A stretch of 64,000 nt of DNA from Dyadobacter sp. CY356 (GCF_021440195.1 NZ_JAJTSZ010000007.1:269719-333718), one strand, 5' to 3'. Positions 27,571-37,249 are shown, counted from the stretch's first letter. Notes: generated by a model from the sequence alone, not told the origin. Program-made: numbers and translations.

Positions 27571-27594
27571 AATCCTGCGAGTTTTGTTTGACAA

Positions 27595-29275
27595 ATTATT
27601 TCTGGAATTCTATTGTCATGACACTTCAATATTTAATCTACAACCCGTCATGATACAAATTTAGTTAGGCAAAACACTTAATATCAATCAGTTAAATAGC
27701 TATCTACAATTAACAATGTTGTAGCTTTCAAAAGTAAGTATTAAACATCGAAGAATTTATAAAATAAATTCGATATTCTGTTCGCATTTATTTTCGAAAC
27801 TAACCGAACACGAATCATGACTATTTTAGAAAACAGAAAAAATTCTGTTTTTTTTGACATGATCACTCATATAATTCCAAATAATTTATATATTTACAAC
27901 GAATTTTTTAAGCGAATACTTGTAGAACAAATATTACTTTTGATATTTTGAAATATAATTTCAATTCGCCGGATTATGTGTTGGATATTCATTAACATTA
28001 AATATTAAAAAATATTACATAAACTTTTACTCAACGTTATCTCAAAAATCTGTACTCTTTCGGTACGAGCATCAAAAATTAAATCCAGGTATTACAATAC
28101 CTGGATTTAATTTTTGATGTTTTTTTATGCCTTAACAGCCTGAAATAAAACACCTTTATTTCTTGTACAAAAAGGGTAAATTTTTTCTTTTTTCTTTTCC
28201 TTCAAAAACACTTCAATTCTTAAAATCCTTTCATTACATCTTCATTTTCACTTGAATGGGCATTCTGCTAAACCGCTAAATATTTTTTAAATAAAATAAT
28301 CTAACTATGTGTTAGATAATTGTAGAAACTTTACTATGTTTATGATAGAATAAAGTGCTTAAAGAAATAACATTAGTTTGACGTTCTGAATTAGTGATTT
28401 AATTGAAACAAGGCAATGAAATTTTACCCTGTATTGAAGTGATCAATGGCTTAAATATTGATTGTCAGATTTTAAGCCGTTGTAGTAACCTTACCCCACA
28501 ACATGCTGCCGGTATCAGCTTACAACTTGCTGGCTTACAATCTGGTCTTGATTTATCAGCATCGGAACTCCACAATGATTAAAAAGGTACTAAAATTAGA
28601 AATTTAGAAGACAGAGAAAATTGACATGCATTCAAAATCAGGCACTATCAATATGATGGTAAGCGATTCTATGTGAGGTAATAGCCTCGCTAATTGAATT
28701 GATTGACTCTTATCCCTGTCTTGACCCTATAACATTAAACATATTTCTCACCATACAATAGTACATAATATGAAAAACACATCTTTGACATTTCCTCTGC
28801 CCCAACGACAGCATAGGTTTGACGAATGCTTTGGTAAACCCCAAATAGCAAAGTCATACGACTGCTGTTGCTTGCCGCTATGCTGATTTACAGCTAATTC
28901 GCAGCTCTGATTCTAATATAATATAAAAACACCCTGTTTAACTGTATTTGAACCGGACTGGAAGAGCTATGCCCTGATATCGCTATACCACCTTTGCTTT
29001 TACTAAATATTTCTCACTATATATAATATCATGAATACTACATCTCTTTTTCTCTCCCTGTATAAACGACAGCGAAATGCACTCCATAAATAGGCAACAA
29101 TAATATAGCCAATTTATGTAATCATTCTTACGCGCCATCCTGATTGCTGCTGATATGCGGCAATCAGTGAAACCTGTATTCCAGACTTGAACTCAGTTAA
29201 ACTGTATTTAACAGGCGTAGACACGTTAGGACAATAATGCTTTTACTAAATTTTTCTCACTATAATTTTTTTGTC
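27595..29275. other. Long AT-rich non-coding region (about 1.7 kb)
   Basis: No convincing gene. It holds, left to right: a very AT-rich stretch with a 44-codon ORF of doubtful reality (27817-27951); a 24-bp-arm inverted repeat with T-run (28070-28126); a short open frame without a good start (about 28402-28578); and diverged direct repeats (28737-29278) leading into the large Ig-like protein gene. Base composition is much lower in G+C than in neighbouring genes. It could be a former gene region, or carry an unannotated RNA ending at the 28070 hairpin. Confidence 0.6.
28070..28126 (+). terminator. Long-arm hairpin with T-run, no assigned upstream gene
   Basis: Perfect 24-bp arms (28070-28093 and 28096-28119, core CCAGGTATT/AATACCTGG) separated by two bases and followed by seven T. 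It has the form of an intrinsic terminator on the plus strand, but no gene ends here; an unannotated transcript or RNA is possible. Confidence 0.6.
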
Positions 29276-29278
29276 ATG
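28737..29278 (+). repeat. Diverged direct repeats leading into the Ig-like protein gene
   Basis: Three copies of a motif close to TAAATATTTCTCACTATA followed by ATGAA occur at about 28737-28775, 29003-29040 and 29246-29280, spaced about 245-265 bp. The first two copies also share ACATCT, AACGACAGC and, near the block ends, GTTTAACTGTATTT or GTTAAACTGTATTT. The third copy is the leader of the real gene at 29276. Pattern suggests duplication of the gene's promoter/leader followed by divergence. Confidence 0.55.
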
Positions 29279-32200
29279 AAACGATTTTTTTACAAAAAAC
29301 AAAACTTTCAAGATTGGATTTCTCCACTTTTAGCACTTCTGTTAATAGTTACTCTGGTCTCCCAAAATTCATATGCGCAGCTGTATGCCACTACTAACAC
29401 GAGTGGAGTAAGCAGTAACAGGAATCAATTTTTATCAGACGAAAAATATATTCCGAACGGAACATCAGTCGTAACTCCAAATGCTGCAACTGACGCAAAT
29501 TATACTAATTTTGCCACACTAAACGCAAGCGGTCTTTCCGTAAATATTGGACCTGTAAATGTGTCCGTAGCAGGTAATTCTTTTATTGAAATGACGTTTC
29601 CCGGAACTTCACCAGTCATTCCAGCGGGTAAAACATCTTACATAAGAATTGACGCTCCTACTTTTACAGGTATAACGGTGGATCTTTCAGATGTAGTAAA
29701 TCTTTTAGACTTGCTCTCCAATGATCTTATAAAAGTATCTGTTCCGGGTGGTGGGGCAACTACTTCAACTCTGGTAAAAGATGGCAGTGGAAATTTATTT
29801 CTGGCAGTCACACCAACAAATGCTTACAGTGCGATTCGTGTTACTCTTGATTATGAGGGTGTTGCCACACTAGGTTTTGGAACTGCATCATTAAAAGTCT
29901 ACTACGCATCTTATGAAAATGCCGTTAACTGTGGACTTCCAAAATACACAGATCTTGGAAAACTAGAATCTATCGCTTCTGTAACATTAAATAATACTGT
30001 TCTTAACCCGCAGTCTGCAATTGACAACAGTACAACAACTCACTCAACACTTGCATCAGGTTTGGTTGGCGCAGGTGTTGCTGAAACTATTTCCCAAACC
30101 GTATATTTAACCGGACCTTCGGCTGCGACTGATGAAGTAAAGGTTTTGTTATCATTACCAGGTACTGTTCTAACCGTAGGCGTTTTAGGTAGTGTACAAG
30201 TGCAGGCATTTAATGGCTCAACACCAGTGGGATCAAAAACTGCACTTTCATCACTCATCAATATCGGCCTTCTTACGACTAATCAAGTTATTCCATTCTA
30301 TTTTGCGCCTGGCGGAGCATTCGACAAAATTACAGTTTCTTACAGTGCTCTTCTTCCGGCAAACGTAATTAGTGGAGGTATCGAAATCTATGATATTCAG
30401 GCGGTTCCTGCAAAACCTACGTTAACCAAAAAACTGGTTTACATTTTCCCAAATACAACACCGGCAGTTACTGCTACTTCAACAGGAAATAGTATTGTTT
30501 GGCAAGGAGCCTTACCAGCAACCACAGAAATTGGTACGGGTGGAGCTTTTCCAATAAGTGTTTCAACAAATGGTGACTACATTGCTTTGGCAAAAAAAGG
30601 ATCTTGCGTAAACTTGTCTGACTCTACAAAACTCAGAGTAATTGTTATCACCGACGCATCAGTAACAATTCCAAAAGGGATCTCTGGTAAACCATTAGCG
30701 ACAGGTGGTTTTATTAAAGGAACCAGTGATGGCCATACCTTTACTTATACACAAACTGGCGCACCTACAGGCGTATCATTCGACGGTAACACGGGTGCAG
30801 TTTCAGCTACAACTTTACCAACTGTGGCAGTCAAAACCACTTATCCTATTACGGTAACTATTCTGGAAAATGGTGTATCAACAGGTTTAACTTTAACAAA
30901 AGATCTTGTTGTTTACCCAGCTCTTGTTGCCAACAACGGCGCACTGCCATTCGGTATTGAAAACACAGCGTATGGTGCATCCGCAATCCCGGCACCATCG
31001 GGTGGAAGCGGGGCAGCAAAAACTTATGCCGTAAATTCCGGAGCTTTACCAACAGGCCTTACATTGAACTCTGACGGTACCTTCTCAGGAACACCTACCA
31101 CAGACGGCTCTTATAACTTTGTAGTTAGAATTACAGACACCGAATCCGGCGAGTTTATTGATCAGACATACAGTAATGTAAAAGTATATGACCAACTTGT
31201 TGCTAACCCAACTGCTCTCCCAAACAGCTACGAAGGTGCTCCTACGTATGGACTTGCTGCTGTTCCAGTACCTACCGGCGGAAGCGGTGAAACTGCCTCA
31301 TATACTTATGCACTAACAGGCGGAACTCTTCCTCCGGGATTGACGATAAGCTCGGCTGGTGTAATATCCGGAACAACAACGACACCAGGTACATATACCT
31401 TTACCATTTCGGTGACTGATCCAACATCATCACAAACTGTTCCACAGCCTTATACATTGATTGTAAGTCCTAAACTGTTACTTCCGGGAGGTACTTTCCC
31501 ATCTACATCAATTAGTAGCTCTACCTATTCGAAAAATATCTCTTCTGCTACCAACGCTACAACAGGAACGGGAGCAGGTAGCGGTGGAAAAATCGGTGCT
31601 ACCTTGGTTTATTCTTTAACTGCACCTACTTTCAGAGTAGCCGCTATTCCTACCGGTTTCACATTGGCTGCAAATGGCGACTTATCAGGAAATCCAACTG
31701 CTGCCGGTCAGGGTACCAATACCTTTACGGTTTTTGTAACAGATGGAGAACAAACTGCCCAAAATACCTACACGATTCTGATCACAGGTGCGCTTCCGGT
31801 TACCCTAACCTCTTTCACCGCCACAAGAGAAGGCCAGACTGCCCAGTTGAAATGGTCAACAACGGAAGAGACTAATAGCGACCGTTTTGAAATCGAAAGA
31901 AGCCAGAATGGTAAAAACTGGGATTTGATTGGAACCCAGAAATCCAATGGTGAAAGTACTTCACTGAAAAATTATACGTTTTCAGATGGAAAACCGCTGA
32001 ATGGGGAAAACCTGTACCGTCTGAAAATGATTGATAGAGATGCAACTTTCGCATACAGCCGTATTCAATCATTGACCTTCGAATCAAACCTTACAACGTC
32101 TTTCTACCCTAATCCGGTTGCTGAAAAACTGATCATCAAAACAGAGGATTTCAGCCTTGTGAAAACCGTCAAAATCTTTGACGCAAACGGAAAAACGGTG

Positions 32201-32323
32201 TATCAGTCTTCGGCTTCACCAACCAGTGAAATCAATGTTCAAAACCTGTCAGCAGGTCTGTACATAGTTCAAATGGTAAGCAGAAGCGGAGCTGTAATTT
32301 CTCACAAAGTGATTAAGCAATAA
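29276..32323 (+). CDS. Large secreted Ig-like-repeat protein with T9SS sorting domain
   Basis: The frame opens at 29237, but ATG 29276 (MKRFFYKKQNF) begins a standard signal region with cleavage after QNSYAQ; length 1015 residues. The N-terminal about 400 residues are beta-rich and of unknown fold. From about residue 480 there are repeated putative Ig (He_PIG) domains with the recurrent pattern GALPTGLTLNSDGTFSGTPT and GTLPPGLTISSAGVISGTTT. The C-terminal 75 residues form a type A type-IX-secretion signal (FYPNPVAEKLIIK ... LSAGLYIVQMVSRSG ... HKVIKQ). The protein is expected at the cell surface or released; adhesion or a structural role is inferred. It is monocistronic. Confidence 0.88.
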   Translation: MKRFFYKKQNFQDWISPLLALLLIVTLVSQNSYAQLYATTNTSGVSSNRNQFLSDEKYIPNGTSVVTPNAATDANYTNFATLNASGLSVNIGPVNVSVAGNSFIEMTFPGTSPVIPAGKTSYIRIDAPTFTGITVDLSDVVNLLDLLSNDLIKVSVPGGGATTSTLVKDGSGNLFLAVTPTNAYSAIRVTLDYEGVATLGFGTASLKVYYASYENAVNCGLPKYTDLGKLESIASVTLNNTVLNPQSAIDNSTTTHSTLASGLVGAGVAETISQTVYLTGPSAATDEVKVLLSLPGTVLTVGVLGSVQVQAFNGSTPVGSKTALSSLINIGLLTTNQVIPFYFAPGGAFDKITVSYSALLPANVISGGIEIYDIQAVPAKPTLTKKLVYIFPNTTPAVTATSTGNSIVWQGALPATTEIGTGGAFPISVSTNGDYIALAKKGSCVNLSDSTKLRVIVITDASVTIPKGISGKPLATGGFIKGTSDGHTFTYTQTGAPTGVSFDGNTGAVSATTLPTVAVKTTYPITVTILENGVSTGLTLTKDLVVYPALVANNGALPFGIENTAYGASAIPAPSGGSGAAKTYAVNSGALPTGLTLNSDGTFSGTPTTDGSYNFVVRITDTESGEFIDQTYSNVKVYDQLVANPTALPNSYEGAPTYGLAAVPVPTGGSGETASYTYALTGGTLPPGLTISSAGVISGTTTTPGTYTFTISVTDPTSSQTVPQPYTLIVSPKLLLPGGTFPSTSISSSTYSKNISSATNATTGTGAGSGGKIGATLVYSLTAPTFRVAAIPTGFTLAANGDLSGNPTAAGQGTNTFTVFVTDGEQTAQNTYTILITGALPVTLTSFTATREGQTAQLKWSTTEETNSDRFEIERSQNGKNWDLIGTQKSNGESTSLKNYTFSDGKPLNGENLYRLKMIDRDATFAYSRIQSLTFESNLTTSFYPNPVAEKLIIKTEDFSLVKTVKIFDANGKTVYQSSASPTSEINVQNLSAGLYIVQMVSRSGAVISHKVIKQ

Positions 32324-32348
32324 CTACGGAAGAACAATCAACATAGTA

Positions 32349-32384
32349 CAAAAAGCCTCTGAATTTATTTCAGGGGCTTTTTTG
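32349..32384 (+). terminator. Intrinsic terminator after the Ig-like protein gene
   Basis: Hairpin arms AAAAAGCCTCTGAA (from 32350) and TTCAGGGGCTTTTTT (to about 32383) with a terminal T-run. Confidence 0.75.
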
Positions 32385-32541
32385 CTTTTACAAGTAACTG
32401 ATGATTACAAAATAGAACCATAATAAATAGTAAATAAATTATACCTTTTTTTTTAGCGATCGATCTAAAGACTAATTACAGGCGTAGGTTTTTCAAATAA
32501 TCTTTTCGACGGGCGAAAGGAAATCGTAACCTTTAATTGCT

Positions 32542-33270
32542 ATGATCAAAAATAAAATTTCACAAAACGATTCTGAAAAGGACGGTCAGAAATCAGTTCT
32601 GAACAGACGACTATTCTTACGTTCGGCAGGTGTTGCAACAGCGGTTGGTACACTCGCGATCGGAGCTTGTAAAAATGACGATGATGACGTAGTCACTCCG
32701 GTTGATGGAACAACAGTTGATTTAGGTTCTGGTGATGTAGGAATTCTTAACTACGCTTACGCTCTGGAACAACTTGAAGCTGCATTTTACGAACAGGTTG
32801 TAAAAACTCCTTACACAGGAATCACTGCTGCTGAAACTACTCTTTTAACTGATATCCGCGATCACGAAGTGATCCACAGAGATTTTTTCAAAGCCGCTCT
32901 TACAGCAGCCGCGCCTACTCAGATTATCCCTTCACTTGAAGTTGATTTTTCTAAAATAGATTTCACAAGCCGTGCCGCAGTTCTTGGAGCAGCAAAACTT
33001 TTTGAAGATACAGGCGTTGCAGCTTATAATGGAGCTGGCAAGTTTATCAAATCAGCAGATTATCTTTTGATAGCCGGAAAAATTGTGTCGGTTGAAGCCC
33101 GTCATGCAGCTGCGATCAGTGATTTGCTAACACCAAAAACTGCTGATTTCGCAAGCGATACGCAGATCGATTCTAATGGTTTGGATAAAGCTACTGCTTC
33201 TGCAACAATTCTTGCAGCCGTTCAGCCTTACGTAAAAACCAAGATCAGCGGAGCTAACTTACCTAAATAA
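32542..33270 (+). CDS. Tat-exported ferritin-like lipoprotein
   Basis: A 242-residue protein. The N-terminus has a twin-arginine signal (NRRLFLRSAGVATAVG) ending in a lipobox (AIGAC), so it is probably a Tat lipoprotein. The ferritin-like four-helix bundle (Ferritin_2 type) shows metal-ligand patterns: ALEQLEAAFYEQ, IRDHEVIHRDFF, LFEDTGVAAYNG and VSVEARHAAAI. An Asp-rich linker follows the lipobox. It lies 30 bp before a second ferritin-like gene. Family function is not settled; di-metal binding and stress protection are plausible. Confidence 0.82.
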   Translation: MIKNKISQNDSEKDGQKSVLNRRLFLRSAGVATAVGTLAIGACKNDDDDVVTPVDGTTVDLGSGDVGILNYAYALEQLEAAFYEQVVKTPYTGITAAETTLLTDIRDHEVIHRDFFKAALTAAAPTQIIPSLEVDFSKIDFTSRAAVLGAAKLFEDTGVAAYNGAGKFIKSADYLLIAGKIVSVEARHAAAISDLLTPKTADFASDTQIDSNGLDKATASATILAAVQPYVKTKISGANLPK

Positions 33271-33300
33271 TTTTCCAACAGACTTCAACATTTGACCGAT

Positions 33301-34086
33301 ATGGACATTTTCAAAATATTAGATGAAATTCAAAAAATAGATGGTGACTCAGTGGGCCGTTTGGAACATGCGACACGCCGTCATTTTATGAACAGAATTG
33401 GCAGTAAAATTGCAGCTGTTGCTGTTCCTACCGCTTTTGCTTCAATCGTTAACAAAGCATATGCGCAATCCGCAGGTGCTGTTGATATATTAAATTTTGC
33501 CTTGACACTTGAATATCTGGAGGACGATTTTTATCAGGCAGCTAACGCAGCATCTGGTTTGATCCCTTCAACAGACAAGGCCATTTTTACGCAGATTGGT
33601 AAGCATGAAACGCAGCATGTGGCTTTTCTTAAAGGTGCATTAGGTGCAAAAGCAGTAACCAAACCGGCTTTTGATTTTACAGCAAAAGGTAATTTCGCAA
33701 CCGTGTTTACAGATTATAACACATTCCTTACTGTTTCTCATGCACTTGAAGATACAGGTGTGAGAGCTTACAAAGGCCAGGCTGGCGGTTTAATGGCCGA
33801 TCCTGATTTGTTGCAATATGCTTTGCAGGTTCACTCTGTGGAAGCAAGACATGCTTCAATCGTTCGTAAATTGCTTAGTGCTGCTACGGGTAATACAGCA
33901 ATTAAATCCTGGATTACCAATGCAGAAGGTGCACCGGCAGCCGTGTATGCAGGTGAGGATAACAAAACGCAGGGTGGAGTAAACCTAACAGGTCTTGCTG
34001 GTAAATCGGACGCAGCAATTACCGAAGCATTTGACGAACCACTTACAAAAGATCAGGTTCTTGCTATTGCAGGTCTTTTCTTATAG
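33301..34086 (+). CDS. Tat-exported ferritin-like protein
   Basis: A second ferritin-like protein, 261 residues from ATG 33301; a TTG three codons earlier (33292) is an unlikely start. The signal has a twin-arginine-like motif (ATRRHFMNRIGSKIAAVAV) and cleavage near KAYAQ. Metal-ligand patterns match the upstream paralogue: LTLEYLEDDFYQ, IGKHETQHVAFL, HALEDTGVRAYKG and HSVEARHASIV. The pair is co-transcribed, ends at the terminator at 34183, and probably makes a heteromeric or sequentially acting periplasmic complex. Distant conservation between the two suggests an old duplication. Confidence 0.82.
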   Translation: MDIFKILDEIQKIDGDSVGRLEHATRRHFMNRIGSKIAAVAVPTAFASIVNKAYAQSAGAVDILNFALTLEYLEDDFYQAANAASGLIPSTDKAIFTQIGKHETQHVAFLKGALGAKAVTKPAFDFTAKGNFATVFTDYNTFLTVSHALEDTGVRAYKGQAGGLMADPDLLQYALQVHSVEARHASIVRKLLSAATGNTAIKSWITNAEGAPAAVYAGEDNKTQGGVNLTGLAGKSDAAITEAFDEPLTKDQVLAIAGLFL

Positions 34087-34182
34087 TATAAATATCAACA
34101 TGTAAACCTAGTCCTGTTGAACATATACATGCACTACTAGTGAGTAAAGTTCAAATCAGTGATACACGCTATTTCTTGAATC

Positions 34183-34215
34183 AAAAGGCCGTCCTTAGGT
34201 AGGATGGCCTTTTTT
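34183..34215 (+). terminator. Intrinsic terminator of the ferritin-like operon
   Basis: Arms AAAAGGCCGTCC (34183-34194) and GGATGGCCTTTT (34202-34213), with one mismatch, and a run of T. Confidence 0.8.
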
Positions 34216-34298
34216 ATGAGTAAGTTTTATGGTTTAATTACTTTTCGTAACGAGGTTTGATTTAAATTGCCTTATATTTTTAGTTAGTATCCGATTCT

Positions 34299-35531
34299 AT
34301 GAAGTCATATTTTAACCGACGCGGTTTCTTAAAAAAAACCAGTCTTGCCGCCATAGCAACTACTTTGGGCAGCGAAATCGTTTTTGCAGACAAATTACCT
34401 AGAAGATACCTTCCCATTGCACTGGGAGAAAAAGATGCTTTGAAAGGCAAAAACAGTGATATGATCGTACAGGGCGACAAACCCTGGAATGTGGAATCTC
34501 CCATTAATTTACTGGACGACCGGATTACTCCGGTTGAAAAAATGTTTATCCGTAACAATGGATTAATTCCGGAAGAAGTTGATATAAAAAGCTGGACTTT
34601 AACAATTGACGGAGAATCGGTTACTGCACCAAAAACATATTCTCTTGACGAATTAAAAAAGAAATTTAAACATTACACCTATCAGCTTACTTTGGAATGT
34701 GGGGGAAACGGCCGTTCCGGCTATTACCCTGCCGCATCTGGCAATCAATGGGGCCAGGGAGCCGTTCATTGTGCTGAATGGACGGGTGTGAGATTGAAAG
34801 ATATTTTAAAAGATGTCGGTATTAAAAATGACGCGGTTTATATCGGTTATCACGGCAAAGATCTGCATTTGAGTAAAGATCCAAAAAAGGAGGCAATTTC
34901 AAGAGGAGTGCCTATGACCAAGGCGATGGAAGACGAAACGATTATCGCCTGGCAACTAAATGGAAAAGATATTCCGGAATTTCACGGTTATCCTTTGCGT
35001 CTGGTTATTGGCGGATGGCCGGCGTCAGTTTCCGGGAAATGGCTGAGCCGGATATCGGTTCGCAATAAAATACATGACGGTGCGAAAATGGAAGGACATA
35101 GTTACAAAATGCCTAAAAATCCAGTACCGCCCGGAACTGAAATTCCAACTACTGACGAGTATTTCAGGATCATCGAATCCATGCCGGTAAAGTCTATCAT
35201 TACTTTTCCAAAAACGGGTGCGGTTATCACCTCCACCGAAAATTTACCTCTGCGCGGACATGCCTGGGCAGGAGATAAATCCGTTAAAAAAGTAGAAGTT
35301 TCCATAGATTTTGGTGCTACCTGGCAGAATTGCAAATTGGAAGCACCTGTAAATCGTCTGGCCTGGCAGCATTGGAATACAGATATAAAATTTCCTGTAA
35401 AAGGTTATTACGAAATTTGGGTAAAAGCTACCGATGATGCCGGCGTTACGCAGCCTATGGTTATTCCTTCCTGGAATCCTGGTGGATATCTTAACAATGC
35501 GTGTGAAAGAATTGCTGTGAAAGTAAGTTAA
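34299..35531 (+). CDS. Sulfite oxidase-type molybdopterin oxidoreductase (SorA-like)
   Basis: A 410-residue protein with a Tat signal (NRRGFLKKTSLAAIATTLG), as expected for periplasmic molybdoenzymes. The molybdopterin domain shows YQLTLECGGNGRS, whose Cys is the usual Mo ligand, then QWGQGAVHCAEWTGVRLKD, IPEFHGYPLRLVIGGWPA and SVSGKWLSRI. The C-terminal Ig-like Mo-co dimerisation domain follows (RGHAWAGDKSVKKVEVSIDF). A c-type cytochrome gene starts 10 bp downstream, the arrangement of bacterial SorAB sulfite dehydrogenases. Sulfite oxidation is the likely but unproven activity. Confidence 0.88.
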   Translation: MKSYFNRRGFLKKTSLAAIATTLGSEIVFADKLPRRYLPIALGEKDALKGKNSDMIVQGDKPWNVESPINLLDDRITPVEKMFIRNNGLIPEEVDIKSWTLTIDGESVTAPKTYSLDELKKKFKHYTYQLTLECGGNGRSGYYPAASGNQWGQGAVHCAEWTGVRLKDILKDVGIKNDAVYIGYHGKDLHLSKDPKKEAISRGVPMTKAMEDETIIAWQLNGKDIPEFHGYPLRLVIGGWPASVSGKWLSRISVRNKIHDGAKMEGHSYKMPKNPVPPGTEIPTTDEYFRIIESMPVKSIITFPKTGAVITSTENLPLRGHAWAGDKSVKKVEVSIDFGATWQNCKLEAPVNRLAWQHWNTDIKFPVKGYYEIWVKATDDAGVTQPMVIPSWNPGGYLNNACERIAVKVS

Positions 35532-35541
35532 GAATCAGATT

Positions 35542-35985
35542 ATGAAAAATCCATTTAATAAAATCAAAATAACATTTATCGCTCTTCTCGTTTTGGGAAT
35601 AACGTTGAGCTCTTTTCGAAAAGAAAACCAATATTCCGGCAATGAAAATCTGACGAAAAATATTCAGCCTTTTACCAACGTCATAATTTCAGATACAACA
35701 AAAAAAGACCCGGAAACGGGATTGATCATTGATGAAAACTTGTATATGGTGAAAGCCCAGTGTACGGGTTGCCATTCAACAAAATTGATTATGGCCAATC
35801 ATTTTACACGCGATGGCTGGAAACAAAAAATACGCTGGATGCAGGCAAACCATAATTTGTGGGAATTAGGCGATACTGAAAAACAAGTACTGGATTACCT
35901 GGAAAAGAATTATGCACCTGTTCAAATGGTTTCACGCCGCGCTCCGCTGAAAGATATTCAGTGGTACGATTTAAAATTAAAATAG
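35542..35985 (+). CDS. Periplasmic monoheme c-type cytochrome (SorB-like)
   Basis: A 147-residue exported protein with an N-terminal hydrophobic helix (about 9-23) and one heme-binding motif CTGCH (AQCTGCHSTKLIMANHF). It follows the sulfite-oxidase-type gene by 10 bp and is surely in the same transcript, so it is the likely electron acceptor passing electrons to the respiratory chain. The axial sixth ligand is not certain; Met residues near RWMQ are candidates. Its stop codon abuts that of the converging Uma2 gene without a spacer. Confidence 0.82.
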   Translation: MKNPFNKIKITFIALLVLGITLSSFRKENQYSGNENLTKNIQPFTNVIISDTTKKDPETGLIIDENLYMVKAQCTGCHSTKLIMANHFTRDGWKQKIRWMQANHNLWELGDTEKQVLDYLEKNYAPVQMVSRRAPLKDIQWYDLKLK

Positions 35986-36573
35986 TTATTCCGCAAAAAT
36001 TTCACCGACTAACATTTCAAATCCGGGTAGAACCGAAGAAGTGAGGATTTCTTCTTCGATTAAGGGTTTTAAACCAATAAAAACACCCGCTTCGTTGAGC
36101 ACATAAACAAAAATCGCTTTTTCAGTTGAGTCAACCAGCCAGTATTCTTTCACGCCGTTTTCCTGATAAACTTCAAATTTATTTTTAAATTCCTTATTGG
36201 AATTTCCTGGTGAAAGGATTTCAATAATTAAGTCTGGCGCACCGCTACAACCCTGATCATCCAGTTTTTCAAGATTACAGATCACCGAGATATCCGGCTG
36301 AACAACAGTGTAAACCTGATTTGGTTTTGCATTGCGTTTTAAAGGTGTAAACCGAACATCAAATGGAGCAGTATACGCTTCGCAGCTTTTACCCTTCAAA
36401 TAGTTATAAATTCTGTTACTAATTTGGAAAGAAATTTTCTGATGTCTTCTAGCCGGAGCAGGAGACATTTTAAAAATCTTTCCTTTTATAATTTCCAGGC
36501 GCTCCTCGAATGTCCATTGAAGATAGTCCGCATACGTATATGTGCCGGCAAGATCCAGTTGGTCGATTGTCAT
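35986..36573 (-). CDS. Uma2-family (DUF820) putative restriction-endonuclease-like protein
   Basis: A 195-residue protein with the PD-(D/E)XK-like DUF820/Uma2 core: YADYLQWTFEERLEIIKGKI, HQKISFQISNRIYNYLKG, VVQPDISVICN and the catalytic pattern APDLIIEILSPGNSNKEFKNK, followed by GVKEYWLVDSTEKAIFVY. The family is large in cyanobacteria and Cytophagales; nuclease activity is inferred from the fold and the cellular role is unknown. The gene is monocistronic and its last codon abuts the cytochrome gene tail to tail, with no terminator between them. Confidence 0.85.
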   Translation of the reverse strand: MTIDQLDLAGTYTYADYLQWTFEERLEIIKGKIFKMSPAPARRHQKISFQISNRIYNYLKGKSCEAYTAPFDVRFTPLKRNAKPNQVYTVVQPDISVICNLEKLDDQGCSGAPDLIIEILSPGNSNKEFKNKFEVYQENGVKEYWLVDSTEKAIFVYVLNEAGVFIGLKPLIEEEILTSSVLPGFEMLVGEIFAE

Positions 36574-36687
36574 GAGCTGTACGATGAGATTTAATACATT
36601 TATTCAAAGATAAAACAAATAAGATAAAGTCTCCGATCACGAAGTATTGCTTACCTTTAACACTTCAACTTATTCCATTATTTACGC

Positions 36688-37239
36688 GTGCGCTTCTTTA
36701 AAGTAACAACATCCCGAGTACTAATACATTACCTGATTGCCATCCTTTTGTTGCCTGGCTTATTATCCTTTCAAAAGAAAAACTATCTGACGGAAAGAGA
36801 AAAACAGGACATCCCAAAATCAAGTAATTTACCAAATCCATTAAAAGCCGAAGTAATAGGAATCCAGGACGGAGATACCATTGAACTGAAATTCATCTTT
36901 GACGGAAAGAAAGCAGGATTACGCCAAAGGAAACCTGTCAGAATCCGTTTTTTACATATCAATTCTCCTGAAAGAGGAAAACCATTTTATAAAGTGGCGA
37001 AACAATATACTTCCGAGCGGTGTTTTCGCAAGATTGTAACAATAAAACATACCGGAGAATTTGATCGTTACGGACGTCTTTTGGGTGAAGTTGTTTTACC
37101 AAACGGATCCGTATTAAATAAGGAACTTGTAAAAAAAGGATTGGCCATTCACTTCAAGAAATATTCAAGCAGTGTTGAATATGCCAATCTGGAAATTGAT
37201 GCACAAAAGAAGAAATTAGGTATCTGGAGTATTCAATAA
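36688..37239 (+). CDS. Exported thermonuclease-family (SNase-like) nuclease
   Basis: A 183-residue protein beginning at a GTG, with an N-terminal membrane or signal segment (LIHYLIAILLLPGLLSF). The SNase OB-fold shows VIGIQDGDTIELKF, VRIRFLHINSPERGKPF with the catalytic Arg and Asp/Glu region, EFDRYGRLLGEVVLPNG and LNKELVKKGLAI. Secreted nucleases of this type degrade extracellular DNA or RNA. It lies 10 bp upstream of the unknown gene at 37250, suggesting co-transcription. I see no other start near the signal sequence. Confidence 0.85.
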   Translation: MRFFKVTTSRVLIHYLIAILLLPGLLSFQKKNYLTEREKQDIPKSSNLPNPLKAEVIGIQDGDTIELKFIFDGKKAGLRQRKPVRIRFLHINSPERGKPFYKVAKQYTSERCFRKIVTIKHTGEFDRYGRLLGEVVLPNGSVLNKELVKKGLAIHFKKYSSSVEYANLEIDAQKKKLGIWSIQ

Positions 37240-37249
37240 TAAATCAGAA

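Noticed and set aside
27817..27951. 44-codon ORF starting MTILENRKNS
   Set aside because: Very AT-rich, no homology clue or neighbours; kept only as context for the nearby hairpin.
28268..28284. GCTAAACCGCTAAAT as a third LacI-type operator
   Set aside because: Not palindromic and only partly similar to the two clear sites.
28402..28578. A 58-codon open frame (with ...TPQHAAGISLQLAGLQSGL...) in the intergenic gap
   Set aside because: No good start codon, no ribosome-binding context and no family resemblance. It may be a gene fragment, but support is too weak.
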